Source: Halomonas salipaludis (GTDB lineage Bacteria; Pseudomonadota; Gammaproteobacteria; Pseudomonadales; Halomonadaceae). From it: 64,000 nt of DNA. A program made the position numbers and the translations under genes. A model generated the notes under the pieces. That model had not been told where the DNA came from. It did no database searches and worked only from the letters and a program-made list of their open reading frames with translations. Location of the stretch: assembly GCF_002286975.1 (NCBI RefSeq), contig NZ_NSKB01000001.1, forward strand, positions 684,733 through 748,732, read 5' to 3'. Shown one piece after another: positions 1-7,957 of this stretch (position 1 is its first letter; each line of letters starts with the position of its first letter).

Positions 1-1
1 G

Positions 2-667
2 ATTCGTATGATGCTGCCATTGGCCGCTTTCACCGTGGCGTTTGGCTTGGCGTTTGGGGTAACCGCGGTCCAGCGAGGGCTGGCCGACTGGGAGGCCATG
101 CTAATGAGTCTCTTCGTGTTTGCAGCACCATCGCAGTTCGCAGCCCTGGATCTATGGCACTCACCTTTACCGCTGCTAGCGCTGGCCGCTACTACCCTGG
201 CGATTCATACCCGCCACATGCTGATGAGCGCTGCGCTCTATCCCTGGCTCAAGCCACTCCCCCGCCGACAGCAGCTCTCCATGGTGATCTTACTGACCGA
301 CTCCAACTGGGCAATGGCACTGGGGGAGTATCATCGCGGGGAGCGCAATCTTGGCGTTCTGCTCGGAGGAGGCATCGCACTATGGAGTGCCTGGGTGATC
401 GGGACTGCAGTGGGGCTCGCATTCGGTGGTGGGATCACCGAGCCAGAGCGATTCGGTCTCGATGTGATCATGCTGTGTTTTCTGTTGATGATCGTGGTAG
501 GGGGAAACCCTAGAGCCGTGATGGCTCTGCCCTGGCTCGCGGCGGCGCTCAGCGCCTTGATGGCCTACTGGTGGTTACCGCCATATCTACACGTGATGGT
601 CGGCGCCATGACGGGTGGGCTAATCACCATGATGTTACCAGGTCGCTGGTTTGGAGCGGATAGCTAA
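2..667 (+). CDS. azlC: AzlC-type branched-chain amino acid exporter, large subunit (5' partial)
   Basis: Inner-membrane large subunit of an AzlCD exporter (YgaZ/YgaH class), which expels branched-chain amino acids. Seen: several hydrophobic segments, the family signatures AFGLAFGV near the start, the FAAPSQFAALDLW segment after the first hairpin, and HTRHMLMSAALYPWL about 70 residues in. The reading frame stays open to the left edge, and family members have roughly 15-20 residues before the first hydrophobic stretch. The ATG at position 8 is therefore probably internal and the true start lies outside the window. The stop TAA overlaps the ATG of the small-subunit gene by one base, so the two are translationally coupled. 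The amino acid exported cannot be read from the sequence. Confidence 0.85.
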   Translation: MRMMLPLAAFTVAFGLAFGVTAVQRGLADWEAMLMSLFVFAAPSQFAALDLWHSPLPLLALAATTLAIHTRHMLMSAALYPWLKPLPRRQQLSMVILLTDSNWAMALGEYHRGERNLGVLLGGGIALWSAWVIGTAVGLAFGGGITEPERFGLDVIMLCFLLMIVVGGNPRAVMALPWLAAALSALMAYWWLPPYLHVMVGAMTGGLITMMLPGRWFGADS

Positions 668-978
668 TGGACACACCCCTGGTATGGCAATCGGTATTGG
701 GCATCTCATTGATGGTTGTGATCGCCTATGGATCTAGGGTGCTTGGGCTGCTGATCATGTCAAATGTACCACTTGGCCCCCGGGTGAGACGCTTCGTCGA
801 TGCCATGTCGAGTTCAGTGCTTATCGCGGTAATAACACCCATGATCGTTCATGGTGACGGCGGAGTGCGTCTAGCCGCAATAGCCGCCGGTGCTGTCGCC
901 GTAGGCTTTAGAAGCCCACTCGCGTCAATCGCTGTGGGCATGATGTGTGCTGCCTTGTGGCGCTTGTGGCTCGCTTGA
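667..978 (+). CDS. azlD: AzlD-type branched-chain amino acid exporter, small subunit
   Basis: Small partner of the AzlC-type exporter just upstream. It is 103 residues with about four hydrophobic segments and the AzlD pattern: an initial hydrophobic helix, a short basic loop (GSRVLGLLIMS), a central segment with VRRFVDAMSSSVL, and a C-terminal LASIAVGMMCAALWRL helix. Length is usual for the family. The start ATG overlaps the stop of the upstream gene. Nothing in the sequence shows how it is regulated, and no terminator is visible after it. Confidence 0.8.
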   Translation: MDTPLVWQSVLGISLMVVIAYGSRVLGLLIMSNVPLGPRVRRFVDAMSSSVLIAVITPMIVHGDGGVRLAAIAAGAVAVGFRSPLASIAVGMMCAALWRLWLA

Positions 979-1309
979 GAAACCAGAATGGATCGCCCCA
1001 AGGTTCGTAGACACCTCGAGGCTTTATACTGAAAGCATTGAGCAGAGCGAGCAGCACGACTTGATCCAACGCGACTGCTCCCTGCTGCAGGGCTTCCACT
1101 TACCAAGCCGATGCAGAGGGAGGCTATCCTGACGCAGCCCGATCAGGAGAAAAGGAAACGTTAATGTAGCGTGTGCTGACATTCCTTCCATGGTATCGGG
1201 GCGAATTTCGTCGCGATTTTTGCCTTAGCACCATACCCAGTGTGAGAACGGCTTCCTTCTTGGCTGTGGCGCCACCTCCCCCGTGGGAGCAACGTCAGTC
1301 GCGATTATC
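979..1309. other. Gene-free stretch, possible mobile-element remnant
   Basis: No convincing gene. Around 988-1020 the sequence TGGATCGCCCCAAGGTTCGT, followed by AGACACCTC, resembles from memory the terminal repeats of some IS3-family elements, but no transposase fragment can be recognised beside it. A single REP element lies at about 1282-1306, directly against the stop codon of the next (minus-strand) gene. Confidence 0.3.
1282..1306 (+). repeat. Single REP element
   Basis: One isolated copy of the window's REP family: GTGGGAGCAACGTCAGTCGC followed by GATTA. The loop-flanking stem has diverged here (GCAACG/AGTCGC), so this copy looks degenerate. It lies immediately downstream of the stop codon of the minus-strand gene ending at 1310, typical of REP placement in 3' intergenic DNA. 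Confidence 0.7.
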
Positions 1310-1792
1310 TCAAGCGTGCTGCAACTGCCTTGTGCAGCAGTGCATCAGCGCATTCACTTCGAACTGCTTGTGCTGCACGTATTCCCACAGTGGCCGCTCC
1401 AGCTCTGGTGTGCCGTTGGCGCCCAGCAGTTGTCTCGCAACACTGTGCGTTTCAAAGGCAGTGGCCAGTGCCCTCTGCAGCTCCTGGTCAACGATTGCTT
1501 CATCGATAATGAAGAACCTGTCCTGCGGCTCCTGAGCAGGCTCCTGGAGCCGGCGTACATCGAGCACGCCCACGCAGGCGCCGAGGCCCAGGCTCTCGGC
1601 AGCATCCCGCAGTGAGGTGATACGTTGTTCACAGGCGATGCCATACTCTGCCATTTGACGGCTTAGTACGGTGCTAAACGTGATGAAGCGCAGGGCAAGC
1701 CGGCGGTAGCGCAGGACAGCCTGAACCTCAATGCTATTGATCAGCCCTAACTGGTCCTGGGGAAGCAAGGTAAGCGTCTGGATATTGGTCAT
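1310..1792 (-). CDS. Unassigned mostly helical protein
   Basis: I do not recognise this protein. From the chosen start (MTNIQTLTLLPQDQ) it is 160 residues, rich in Leu, Ala, Glu and Arg and probably almost all alpha-helical. There is no signal peptide or membrane segment. Two helices carry Glu and His residues (SRQMAEYGIACEQ and WEYVQHKQFEVNAL), which could suggest a ferritin-like fold, but no metal-binding signature can be claimed. An alternative start at 1855 adds 21 residues with two cysteines and has an equally weak ribosome site. It is flanked on both sides by REP elements and has no operon partners. Confidence 0.5.
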   Translation of the reverse strand: MTNIQTLTLLPQDQLGLINSIEVQAVLRYRRLALRFITFSTVLSRQMAEYGIACEQRITSLRDAAESLGLGACVGVLDVRRLQEPAQEPQDRFFIIDEAIVDQELQRALATAFETHSVARQLLGANGTPELERPLWEYVQHKQFEVNALMHCCTRQLQHA

Positions 1793-2045
1793 GCTGGCAA
1801 TCTCGGAAGATGGGTATGTCCCTGCGCAGGGGCAATCGCCCGACGCCATGCCCATATTGTTATGTGCCGCCTGGATGGGTGGCCAGGATCCGCGATCATG
1901 GCGACGCGCTATCCTCGTGCCAGTGAGGCTAACCGAGCGGCGCCACCCAGTTCTTGATCAGCATCAAGATTATGGTGAATCCACCCCGCCCAGGGCTATC
2001 GGATAGCGACGTCAGCATGCCAAGCAAGCCGGACTCAGAATGTAT

Positions 2046-2328
2046 AAGAGCGACTTCATTCGCGATGCAGCGCGCAGCGCTGCCTGGGCCAGCCAACCCC
2101 ATCGTGACTGAAGTCACTCCTACATTAGCCTTGGCGCCACTCCCTGTGTGGGAGCGAATTCATTCGCGATGCAGCGCGCAGCGCTGCCTGGGCCAGCCAA
2201 CCCCATCGTGACTGAAGTCACTCCTACATTGGCCTTGGCGCCACTCCCTGTGTGGGAGCGACTTCAGTCGCGATCTGTGGGAGCGAATTCATTCGCGATT
2301 GCAGCGCGCAGCGCTGCCGGGCCACTCA
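2046..2328 (+). repeat. REP/BIME cluster, 3 units plus one extra REP
   Basis: About two and a half copies of a composite element. Each has a REP arm with stem GCGAAT/ATTCGC or GCGACT/AGTCGC, a tail palindrome GCAGCGC-GCA-GCGCTGC, a linker, and an inverted REP arm with stem GTGACT/AGTCAC. At about 2260-2305 two REP arms follow one another directly without the tail. The element reads left to right (tail on the right), as in all tailed blocks left of 25.1 kb. Confidence 0.9.
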
Positions 2329-2358
2329 TCTCAGCCTATGACCTGATGGTGCAGCAGG

Positions 2359-3123
2359 TTATTGGCTATTCTCACTCGCGTGGCCACCCTCGAATTGCTG
2401 TTCGGTATGTCGACAGTGCGCTAGCGCAAACTGCAAATCAGACAATTCTCTCAGCACCGAAGACATGCGCATCCAGCCAATGAGTATGCCGACCATGAAA
2501 CAAGCAGGATACAACATCAGAGGCGTATCAAATAGCTGATCCCAATCGGCTCTAGCCAGGTGATCGATGAGTAACCCCAGAATAGGAGATCCAATTATGA
2601 TGCCCCGAACCACCTGCTGCTGACGATAAAGCCTATTCATGAAAGAGGTCAGATATTTCAACCTCAACCGTGCATTGGGAAAGTCCATGCTGTCTAGCTT
2701 TGCGATCATCTGCACCGATTTGGCCAATCGCCTATCCTGCTCCTGCATGAGGTCATTACACGGATCGATGATGGCACTCATCCCCTGCCATATAGGCACC
2801 AACATCATCCAGATAGCATAGAGATATAGGAAGACCACATACATTATGAGTGCAACATTGGCGCCGGGAAGCGACATGATCCAATTCCCAAACAGCCATA
2901 AACTGGTCATGACGATAGCCAACGAGATAAGCACGATAATCGTGTGCCAAGCGAGAAAGCCAAGCTTCTTTTTAGGCCTTGGAGATAGGCTCCGGAGCAT
3001 GGCGAGAAGCAACATAAAGCTGGGGTCATTGATTGGCTGATGCCGTGAGACGATCTCGCTGGGAGTCGGTCGATTAAAAGGCTCTTTCATACAGTCAATG
3101 AAGGTTTCCCATAACGAGCTCAT
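2359..3123 (-). CDS. Unassigned multi-spanning membrane protein
   Basis: A 254-residue protein of unknown function. The first 75 residues are soluble (MSSLWETFIDCMKEPFNRPT) and include KKKLG just before the first hydrophobic segment. Two strong segments follow at about 77-99 and 112-133. Two more lie near 180-193 and 208-222, where IIIGSPILGLLIDHL and MLYPACFMVGILIGWM are visible. Between them is a charged helical region with MQEQDRRLAKSVQMIAKLD. The start is supported by AAGGAGG seven bases upstream of the ATG. It stands alone between a REP cluster and the sugar-acid operon. Confidence 0.6.
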   Translation of the reverse strand: MSSLWETFIDCMKEPFNRPTPSEIVSRHQPINDPSFMLLLAMLRSLSPRPKKKLGFLAWHTIIVLISLAIVMTSLWLFGNWIMSLPGANVALIMYVVFLYLYAIWMMLVPIWQGMSAIIDPCNDLMQEQDRRLAKSVQMIAKLDSMDFPNARLRLKYLTSFMNRLYRQQQVVRGIIIGSPILGLLIDHLARADWDQLFDTPLMLYPACFMVGILIGWMRMSSVLRELSDLQFALAHCRHTEQQFEGGHASENSQ

Positions 3124-3205
3124 ACATACCTCCTTGCAACGAGATCATCCAAGACGGCTAGCGTTCACGTTCAGGAGGTAGTATCTCATCTTTAAAAATA
3201 TATCG

Positions 3206-4198
3206 CTAATATAACGCTGAGTTCATAGATAACACCCCGAGATTGACGCCATTAGGAGGCGCCTGGCCCTGCAGAGCAAGCACGATATTATCCACGGCAA
3301 GCTGCGCCATCGCCGCACGCGTCTCATGGGTCGCCGAGCCGATATGCGGCAGCAGTACCACCTGCGGTAACCCCAGCAAGGGAGACGTAGCAGGCAGCGG
3401 CTCCTGCTCGAAGACATCCAGCCCCGCCCCGGCAATCTCGCCCTCCTGGAGCGCTGTGACCATGGCCGCTTCATCGACTACCGGCCCCCGGGCGATATTG
3501 ACGAAGATCGCCGAGCGCTTCATCTGACGAAAAGCATCGGCACCGATCAAATGCCGCGTCGAATCCGTTAGCGGCACCGTCACGCAGACAATATCGGCGC
3601 AGGCCAGCAACTCCTCGAATGAGCAGCTACGGGCGCCTAGCTCAGCCTCGAGAACAGGCTTGGGCGAAGCGTTGCTGTAGATTACCGGCATCCCGAAGCC
3701 CAGCGCGCCACGCCTTGCCACGGCAGCCCCAATACGCCCCATACCCACCATGCCAAGCGTTTTGCCGTGGACATCGCGCCCGAACTGCGCCTCATCGACA
3801 TGCGCCTGCCACTGCCCCTCACGCACGAAGCGATCCAACTCCGGCACGCGACGCGCGGTAGCCATGATCAGCGCAAAGCCGGTATCGGCCGTCGTCTCGG
3901 TCAAGACGTCGGGGGTGTTGCAAAGCACAATGCCGCGGCGGCTCATCTCATCAACGGGAAAGTTGTCGTAACCCACCGAGATCGTCGCCACCACCTCCAA
4001 ATGGGGGGCTCCATCCAGGAGCGCCGGCGTAACGGAGAGCTTGCCCCCTATCAAACCATGCGCACGAGCCAAGGCCGCGTGGTACTCGTCGAGATTATCG
4101 TCGTCGAGATGCGGAAAGTAATCGACGTGAAACTTGCCCTCTAACTGCTGCAAATGGTCAGCATGCAGCCGTCGCACCGCCACGATCCGTTTGTTCAT
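3206..4198 (-). CDS. D-2-hydroxyacid dehydrogenase, glyoxylate/hydroxypyruvate or 2-ketogluconate reductase type
   Basis: NAD(P)-dependent reduction of a 2-keto acid to the D-2-hydroxy acid, acting in the cytoplasm. Domain order is a substrate-binding half, the nucleotide-binding half with GMVGMGRIGAA (about 150-160), then the C-terminal return. The catalytic triad of the family is visible: Arg in VNIARGPVVDE (about 239), Glu in DVFEQEPL (about 268) and His in LLPHIGSATHETR (about 287). About 330 residues is normal. Two in-frame ATGs lie six bases apart; the inner one (used here) is better spaced from AGGGG. It is last in the minus-strand sugar-acid operon, so it may reduce a keto product of that pathway. 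The exact substrate is not known. Confidence 0.85.
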   Translation of the reverse strand: MNKRIVAVRRLHADHLQQLEGKFHVDYFPHLDDDNLDEYHAALARAHGLIGGKLSVTPALLDGAPHLEVVATISVGYDNFPVDEMSRRGIVLCNTPDVLTETTADTGFALIMATARRVPELDRFVREGQWQAHVDEAQFGRDVHGKTLGMVGMGRIGAAVARRGALGFGMPVIYSNASPKPVLEAELGARSCSFEELLACADIVCVTVPLTDSTRHLIGADAFRQMKRSAIFVNIARGPVVDEAAMVTALQEGEIAGAGLDVFEQEPLPATSPLLGLPQVVLLPHIGSATHETRAAMAQLAVDNIVLALQGQAPPNGVNLGVLSMNSALY

Positions 4199-4228
4199 CG
4201 TCATCCCCTGTCGCGTGTCGTGCAGCGC

Positions 4229-5785
4229 TTAGCTCATGATGCCGATATGCCAAGGCACGAATTCATTGTCGCCCAGGCCCAGCAACTCGCTCTTGGAGCG
4301 CTGCCCCGACGCCGTGGCCAGCATCTGCTCGAAGATGCGCTGGCCCATGGCCTCCATATCGCAGGTGCCGTCGATGATCTCGCCGCAGTTGATATCCATA
4401 TCGTCGCTCAAACGCTCATACATCGAGGTGTTGGTCGCCAGCTTGATGGTGGGCGACGGCTTGGCGCCGAACATCGAACCGCGCCCGGTCGTGAAGGCCA
4501 CCAGGTTGGCGCCCCCAGCAATCTGGCCGGTAATCGACACCGGGTCGTAGCCCGGTGTATCCATGAAGACCAGTCCTTTGGCGGTCACCGGCTCGGCATA
4601 GCGGTACACTGCCATCAACGGGCCAGTGCCGCCCTTCATGGAGGAGCCCAGCGACTTCTCGAAGATATTCGCCAGGCCGCCGACCTGGTTGCCAGGGCTC
4701 ACCTTGCCGTTGATCTGCACATCGCGGCCCACCGAATACTCCTCTTTCCACCAGCGCACACGCTCGACGAGCTTTTCGCCCACCTCACGACTCGCCGCGC
4801 GGCGCGTGAGGGTATGTTCCACACCGTAGATTTCCGGGGTTTCGGAAAGAATGGCGGTCCCGCCATGGCGTGCCAGAATGTCCACCGCACGGCCCAGTGC
4901 CGGATTGGCGGTGATCGACGAGAAACCATCAGAACCGCCGCACTGAAGCCCAACGGTCAAGTGGGCGGCAGAGACCGGCTGGCGCTCGACGCGATTGGCC
5001 TCGGGCAACAATGCCTCGACGGCCTCCACGCAAGCCTGGATGGTCTTGGTCGTGCCCCCCATCGCCTGCATGGTAAACGTCTGCAGGCGCCCACCGGCAT
5101 CGAGCCCCTCGTCCTCCAGTAGCCCGTTGATCTGATTGCGCTCACAGCCCAGCCCAACGATCAGCACGGCGGCAAAGTTGGCATGCCTGGCATAGCCGGC
5201 AATGGTCCGACGCAGCAGGGCCATCGGCTCGCCGGTCATCTCCATCCCGCATCCCAGGGAATGGGGAAAGGCGACGACACCATCGACGTTAGGGAAGTCT
5301 GCCAAACGCTCCTCCGTGAACCAGTCGGCGACCTTGCGCGCCACGGTGGCCGAGCAGTTCACGGTCGAGAGAATGGCGACGTAGTTGCGCGTAGCGACCT
5401 GGCCATTGGCGCGCACGATGCCCTGGAAGGTGGCCACTTCATTTTCGGGTACCGGAGTGACGGGAACATACCCCTCGGCATGGCGATAGTCGCGATCGAA
5501 CTCCTCGAACGCCACATTATGGCTATGCACCATATCCCCGGCCGAAATGTCACGCGAGGCAAAGCCTATCGGCACGTTGTACTTGAGGATCGCTTCGCCC
5601 TGCTGGATTTCACGCGTTGCCAGTTTATATCCAGCGGGGATTTGGGCACGGCTGGTAACCTTCTCCTCGGCTAACGCCATGCCCAGGGCGACCTCCTGGC
5701 GAGCCACCACCACGTTGTCGTCCGGATGCAGGCGGATGGTAAGACCGGCAACGTGCTTGCCGGTGTGCTGAACTTGCGCTGTCAT
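4229..5785 (-). CDS. UxaA/GarD-family sugar-acid dehydratase
   Basis: Member of the altronate/galactarate dehydratase family, which removes water from a hexonate or hexarate to give a 2-keto-3-deoxy acid. It has an N-terminal SAF-like domain (about 10-95) containing DMVHSHN, then the catalytic body with HSLGCGM, GCERNQI, GGSDGFSSITANPALG and GRGSMFGAKPSPTIKL. These cysteines and histidines are the conserved ones of the family. Length 518 residues fits both UxaA (near 495) and GarD (near 523), so altronate and galactarate are both possible. Its neighbours (DHDPS-type lyase, enolase-type dehydratase, TTT transporter) point to hexarate or hexonate catabolism. It lies about 75 bases downstream of the lyase gene. 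Confidence 0.85.
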   Translation of the reverse strand: MTAQVQHTGKHVAGLTIRLHPDDNVVVARQEVALGMALAEEKVTSRAQIPAGYKLATREIQQGEAILKYNVPIGFASRDISAGDMVHSHNVAFEEFDRDYRHAEGYVPVTPVPENEVATFQGIVRANGQVATRNYVAILSTVNCSATVARKVADWFTEERLADFPNVDGVVAFPHSLGCGMEMTGEPMALLRRTIAGYARHANFAAVLIVGLGCERNQINGLLEDEGLDAGGRLQTFTMQAMGGTTKTIQACVEAVEALLPEANRVERQPVSAAHLTVGLQCGGSDGFSSITANPALGRAVDILARHGGTAILSETPEIYGVEHTLTRRAASREVGEKLVERVRWWKEEYSVGRDVQINGKVSPGNQVGGLANIFEKSLGSSMKGGTGPLMAVYRYAEPVTAKGLVFMDTPGYDPVSITGQIAGGANLVAFTTGRGSMFGAKPSPTIKLATNTSMYERLSDDMDINCGEIIDGTCDMEAMGQRIFEQMLATASGQRSKSELLGLGDNEFVPWHIGIMS

Positions 5786-5859
5786 GTGTCATTGTTCTCA
5801 CGCTGGCGCTCGCCCCATGCGGACCCAAGGGCGAGCGGAGTGGTTCGGGGGTGATCCGT

Positions 5860-6780
5860 TCAGGCTCTGCGGCCGGGCATGTCGAATCCCGCCATGTCCA
5901 AGGCACTAGCCAGGGCCTTGCGCTGCTCGGCATCCAACTCGACCAGCGGTGGCCGCAATCGATGCCAGGCGTCATCGCCGCCATACAGCGCAGTCGCCGA
6001 CTTGAGCGCTGGAATCATGGGAAACTGCTCGAATACCCCCCGCAGCGCGGAAAGGGCTTGCTGCTGCTGTTCGGCATCAGCGCCCTGCCAATCCCTGGCC
6101 AGCGCGGCAATCGGGCCAGGATTCACATTGGCAGTGGCACTGATGCACCCTGCCCCGCCGGCCCTCAGGTTCTGCAGCAGGAAATGCTCGCTGCCGGCAT
6201 AGATATCGATCTCCTCGCCAAAGGCCTCGATCAACGCCTGGGTATTGGACCAATCGCCGGAGCTATCCTTGATCCCCGCAATGGTGTCGGGGTAAGCCTT
6301 CAGCAGTCGTTCAACCAGCGCCAGACTCAACGGCACCTGAGAGACCGGCGGGATATGGTAGAGATAGACCCTTAGCGCCGCGGATCCCACGCGCTCGATA
6401 ACCTCGGAAAAATAGCGAAACAGCCCCTCATCCGAGACACCCTTGTAGTAAAACGCCGGCAACATCAGCACACCCGCACAGCCATGTTCGACCGCACTGC
6501 GTGTCAATTCGACGCTGTCGCCAATCGCGCAGTGGCCGGTGCCAGGCATCATCCGCGCAGCGGGTATACCGGCCGCTACCAGAGAGTCGAGCAGGCCGCG
6601 CTTTTCCGACACGCTCAATGAGGTGGCCTCAGAGTTGGTGCCAAAGATCGCCAGGCCAACGTCGTTGCCGAGCAACCACCTGCAGTGCTTGGCAAAGCGG
6701 TCGCTATCCGGCTCGAGGTCAGGGCCGAATGGCGTAATCACCGGGGACCAGACTTGCCCAGCGCGATGCAATCGATTCAT
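5860..6780 (-). CDS. Dihydrodipicolinate synthase-family lyase
   Basis: A (beta/alpha)8 barrel of the DHDPS/NAL family. Such enzymes either cleave 2-keto-3-deoxy sugar acids or, like KdgD, dehydrate and decarboxylate 5-keto-4-deoxyglucarate. Seen: the N-terminal SPVITPFGP strand, the GTNSEATSLS loop, the tyrosine in YLYHIPP and the Schiff-base lysine in AGIKDSSGDW. The frame is open further upstream, but the start at MNRLHRAG is chosen because AGGAGA sits seven bases before it, giving a normal 306 residues. It lies between two sugar-acid dehydratases. Whether it acts as an aldolase or a decarboxylating dehydratase cannot be told by eye. Confidence 0.85.
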   Translation of the reverse strand: MNRLHRAGQVWSPVITPFGPDLEPDSDRFAKHCRWLLGNDVGLAIFGTNSEATSLSVSEKRGLLDSLVAAGIPAARMMPGTGHCAIGDSVELTRSAVEHGCAGVLMLPAFYYKGVSDEGLFRYFSEVIERVGSAALRVYLYHIPPVSQVPLSLALVERLLKAYPDTIAGIKDSSGDWSNTQALIEAFGEEIDIYAGSEHFLLQNLRAGGAGCISATANVNPGPIAALARDWQGADAEQQQQALSALRGVFEQFPMIPALKSATALYGGDDAWHRLRPPLVELDAEQRKALASALDMAGFDMPGRRA

Positions 6781-6802
6781 ACGTCTCTCCTGCTGAAGTG
6801 GG

Positions 6803-7924
6803 TCACTGCCAATCATCAACAGCGAAGCGTGCCAACGCATCGGCATCGAAATCGAAGCCCAGGCCCGGCGAGGTGGGCAGCATGAGGCGGCCATTGTCAC
6901 AGCTGAGCTGGGTATCGATCAGGCGGCGGAAGTTGAGCACCTGGTCGTCGGCGAAATACTCGACCATGGGCGCATTCGGCGTCGAAGCCACCAGATGCAC
7001 ATGCAGATCGTGGAACCAGTGCGGGAAGACCTCGACGCCATAGCTGGCCGCCGTGGCCGCAATACGGCGAAATTCGGTAATCCCACCGCATACCGCCGCA
7101 TCGGTCTGGAGGATCATGGCCGCCTCCTTGTCCAGCAGCTCCTTGAAGCGCCAGCGGCCCGCCTCGATCTCCCCGGTAGCCACCGGCACCGGCGTGCGCT
7201 CAGCCAAGCGGCGGTGATTATCGATATCGTCGGGGCTGAATGGCTCCTCGATCCAGTAGGGATCGTAGGGCTCAGCCATGCGCATGAAGGCAAGGGCCGA
7301 GGGCAAATCGCGCCAAGCATTATTGGCATCCATCATGACCAGTACGTCCGGCCCCACCGCGTCTCTAACGGCAGCAAGACGCGCCTCCTCCTCGGCAAGG
7401 CTGTCACGCCCCACCTTGAGCTTCACCGCCTTGAAACCGTTTGCGACGTGAGCACGCATTTCATCGGCCAGGTGCGCGGGGGTCTTGCCCTCCAGGTAAT
7501 AGCCGCCGCTGGCATAGGCAGCAACGCTCTCGGTCTCGTTGGCCCCCAGCATCTTGTAAAGCGGCAGGTTGGCAGCACGGGCATTGCGGTCCCAGAGCGC
7601 CGTATCGATGATGCTAATCGCGCGCATCACCGAACCGGCGCGCCCATGCAGCAACGCCTCCTGGTACATCTTGCGCCACAGCCCTTCCACGCGGTGAGTG
7701 TCCTGACCCAACAGCACCGGCTTGAGCAACTCACGCACGGCCTGAGTGACCAGTCGCCCGGCATTGCTGCCGCCGTAGCAGAAACCGATGCCCTTGTGGC
7801 CGTCGTCGCCTACCACCTCGACCACGGCATAGTCACGCTTGAGCACCTGGCGATTCGAAAAGCTGGTGGGGTTGTCCAGCGGAACACTAACCGTGCGTGC
7901 CTTAACTTCAACAATCGTAGCCAT
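6803..7924 (-). CDS. Mandelate racemase/muconate lactonizing enzyme-family dehydratase
   Basis: Enolase-superfamily enzyme, probably an acid-sugar dehydratase. The capping domain spans about 1-125 and the barrel follows. Visible catalytic elements are the KxK pair in AVKLKVGRD (Lys168, Lys170) and the metal ligands Asp199 (VMMDANNAW), Glu226 (YWIEEPF) and Glu252 (ATGEIEAGRW). Asp275 (LQTDAAVCGG) and histidines in FPHWFHDLHVHL (302-310) complete the site. At 373 residues it is full length. The gene is second after the TTT transporter in the minus-strand operon, so the substrate is likely the imported sugar acid. Which stereoisomer it uses is unresolved. Confidence 0.85.
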   Translation of the reverse strand: MATIVEVKARTVSVPLDNPTSFSNRQVLKRDYAVVEVVGDDGHKGIGFCYGGSNAGRLVTQAVRELLKPVLLGQDTHRVEGLWRKMYQEALLHGRAGSVMRAISIIDTALWDRNARAANLPLYKMLGANETESVAAYASGGYYLEGKTPAHLADEMRAHVANGFKAVKLKVGRDSLAEEEARLAAVRDAVGPDVLVMMDANNAWRDLPSALAFMRMAEPYDPYWIEEPFSPDDIDNHRRLAERTPVPVATGEIEAGRWRFKELLDKEAAMILQTDAAVCGGITEFRRIAATAASYGVEVFPHWFHDLHVHLVASTPNAPMVEYFADDQVLNFRRLIDTQLSCDNGRLMLPTSPGLGFDFDADALARFAVDDWQ

Positions 7925-7957
7925 CGGGTCTCTCTCCTATTTCGAAAATGATGGTGA

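Noticed and set aside
988-1170. Possible IS3-type terminal repeat and transposase relic
   Set aside because: The resemblance is from memory, only one end is seen, and no transposase motif or target duplication can be shown.
4154-5122. Plus-strand open frame of 322 codons
   Set aside because: Antisense to the UxaA/GarD-family dehydratase, His/Arg-rich and without family features.
6995-7951. Plus-strand open frame of 318 codons
   Set aside because: Antisense to the enolase-superfamily gene, which has all catalytic motifs in place.
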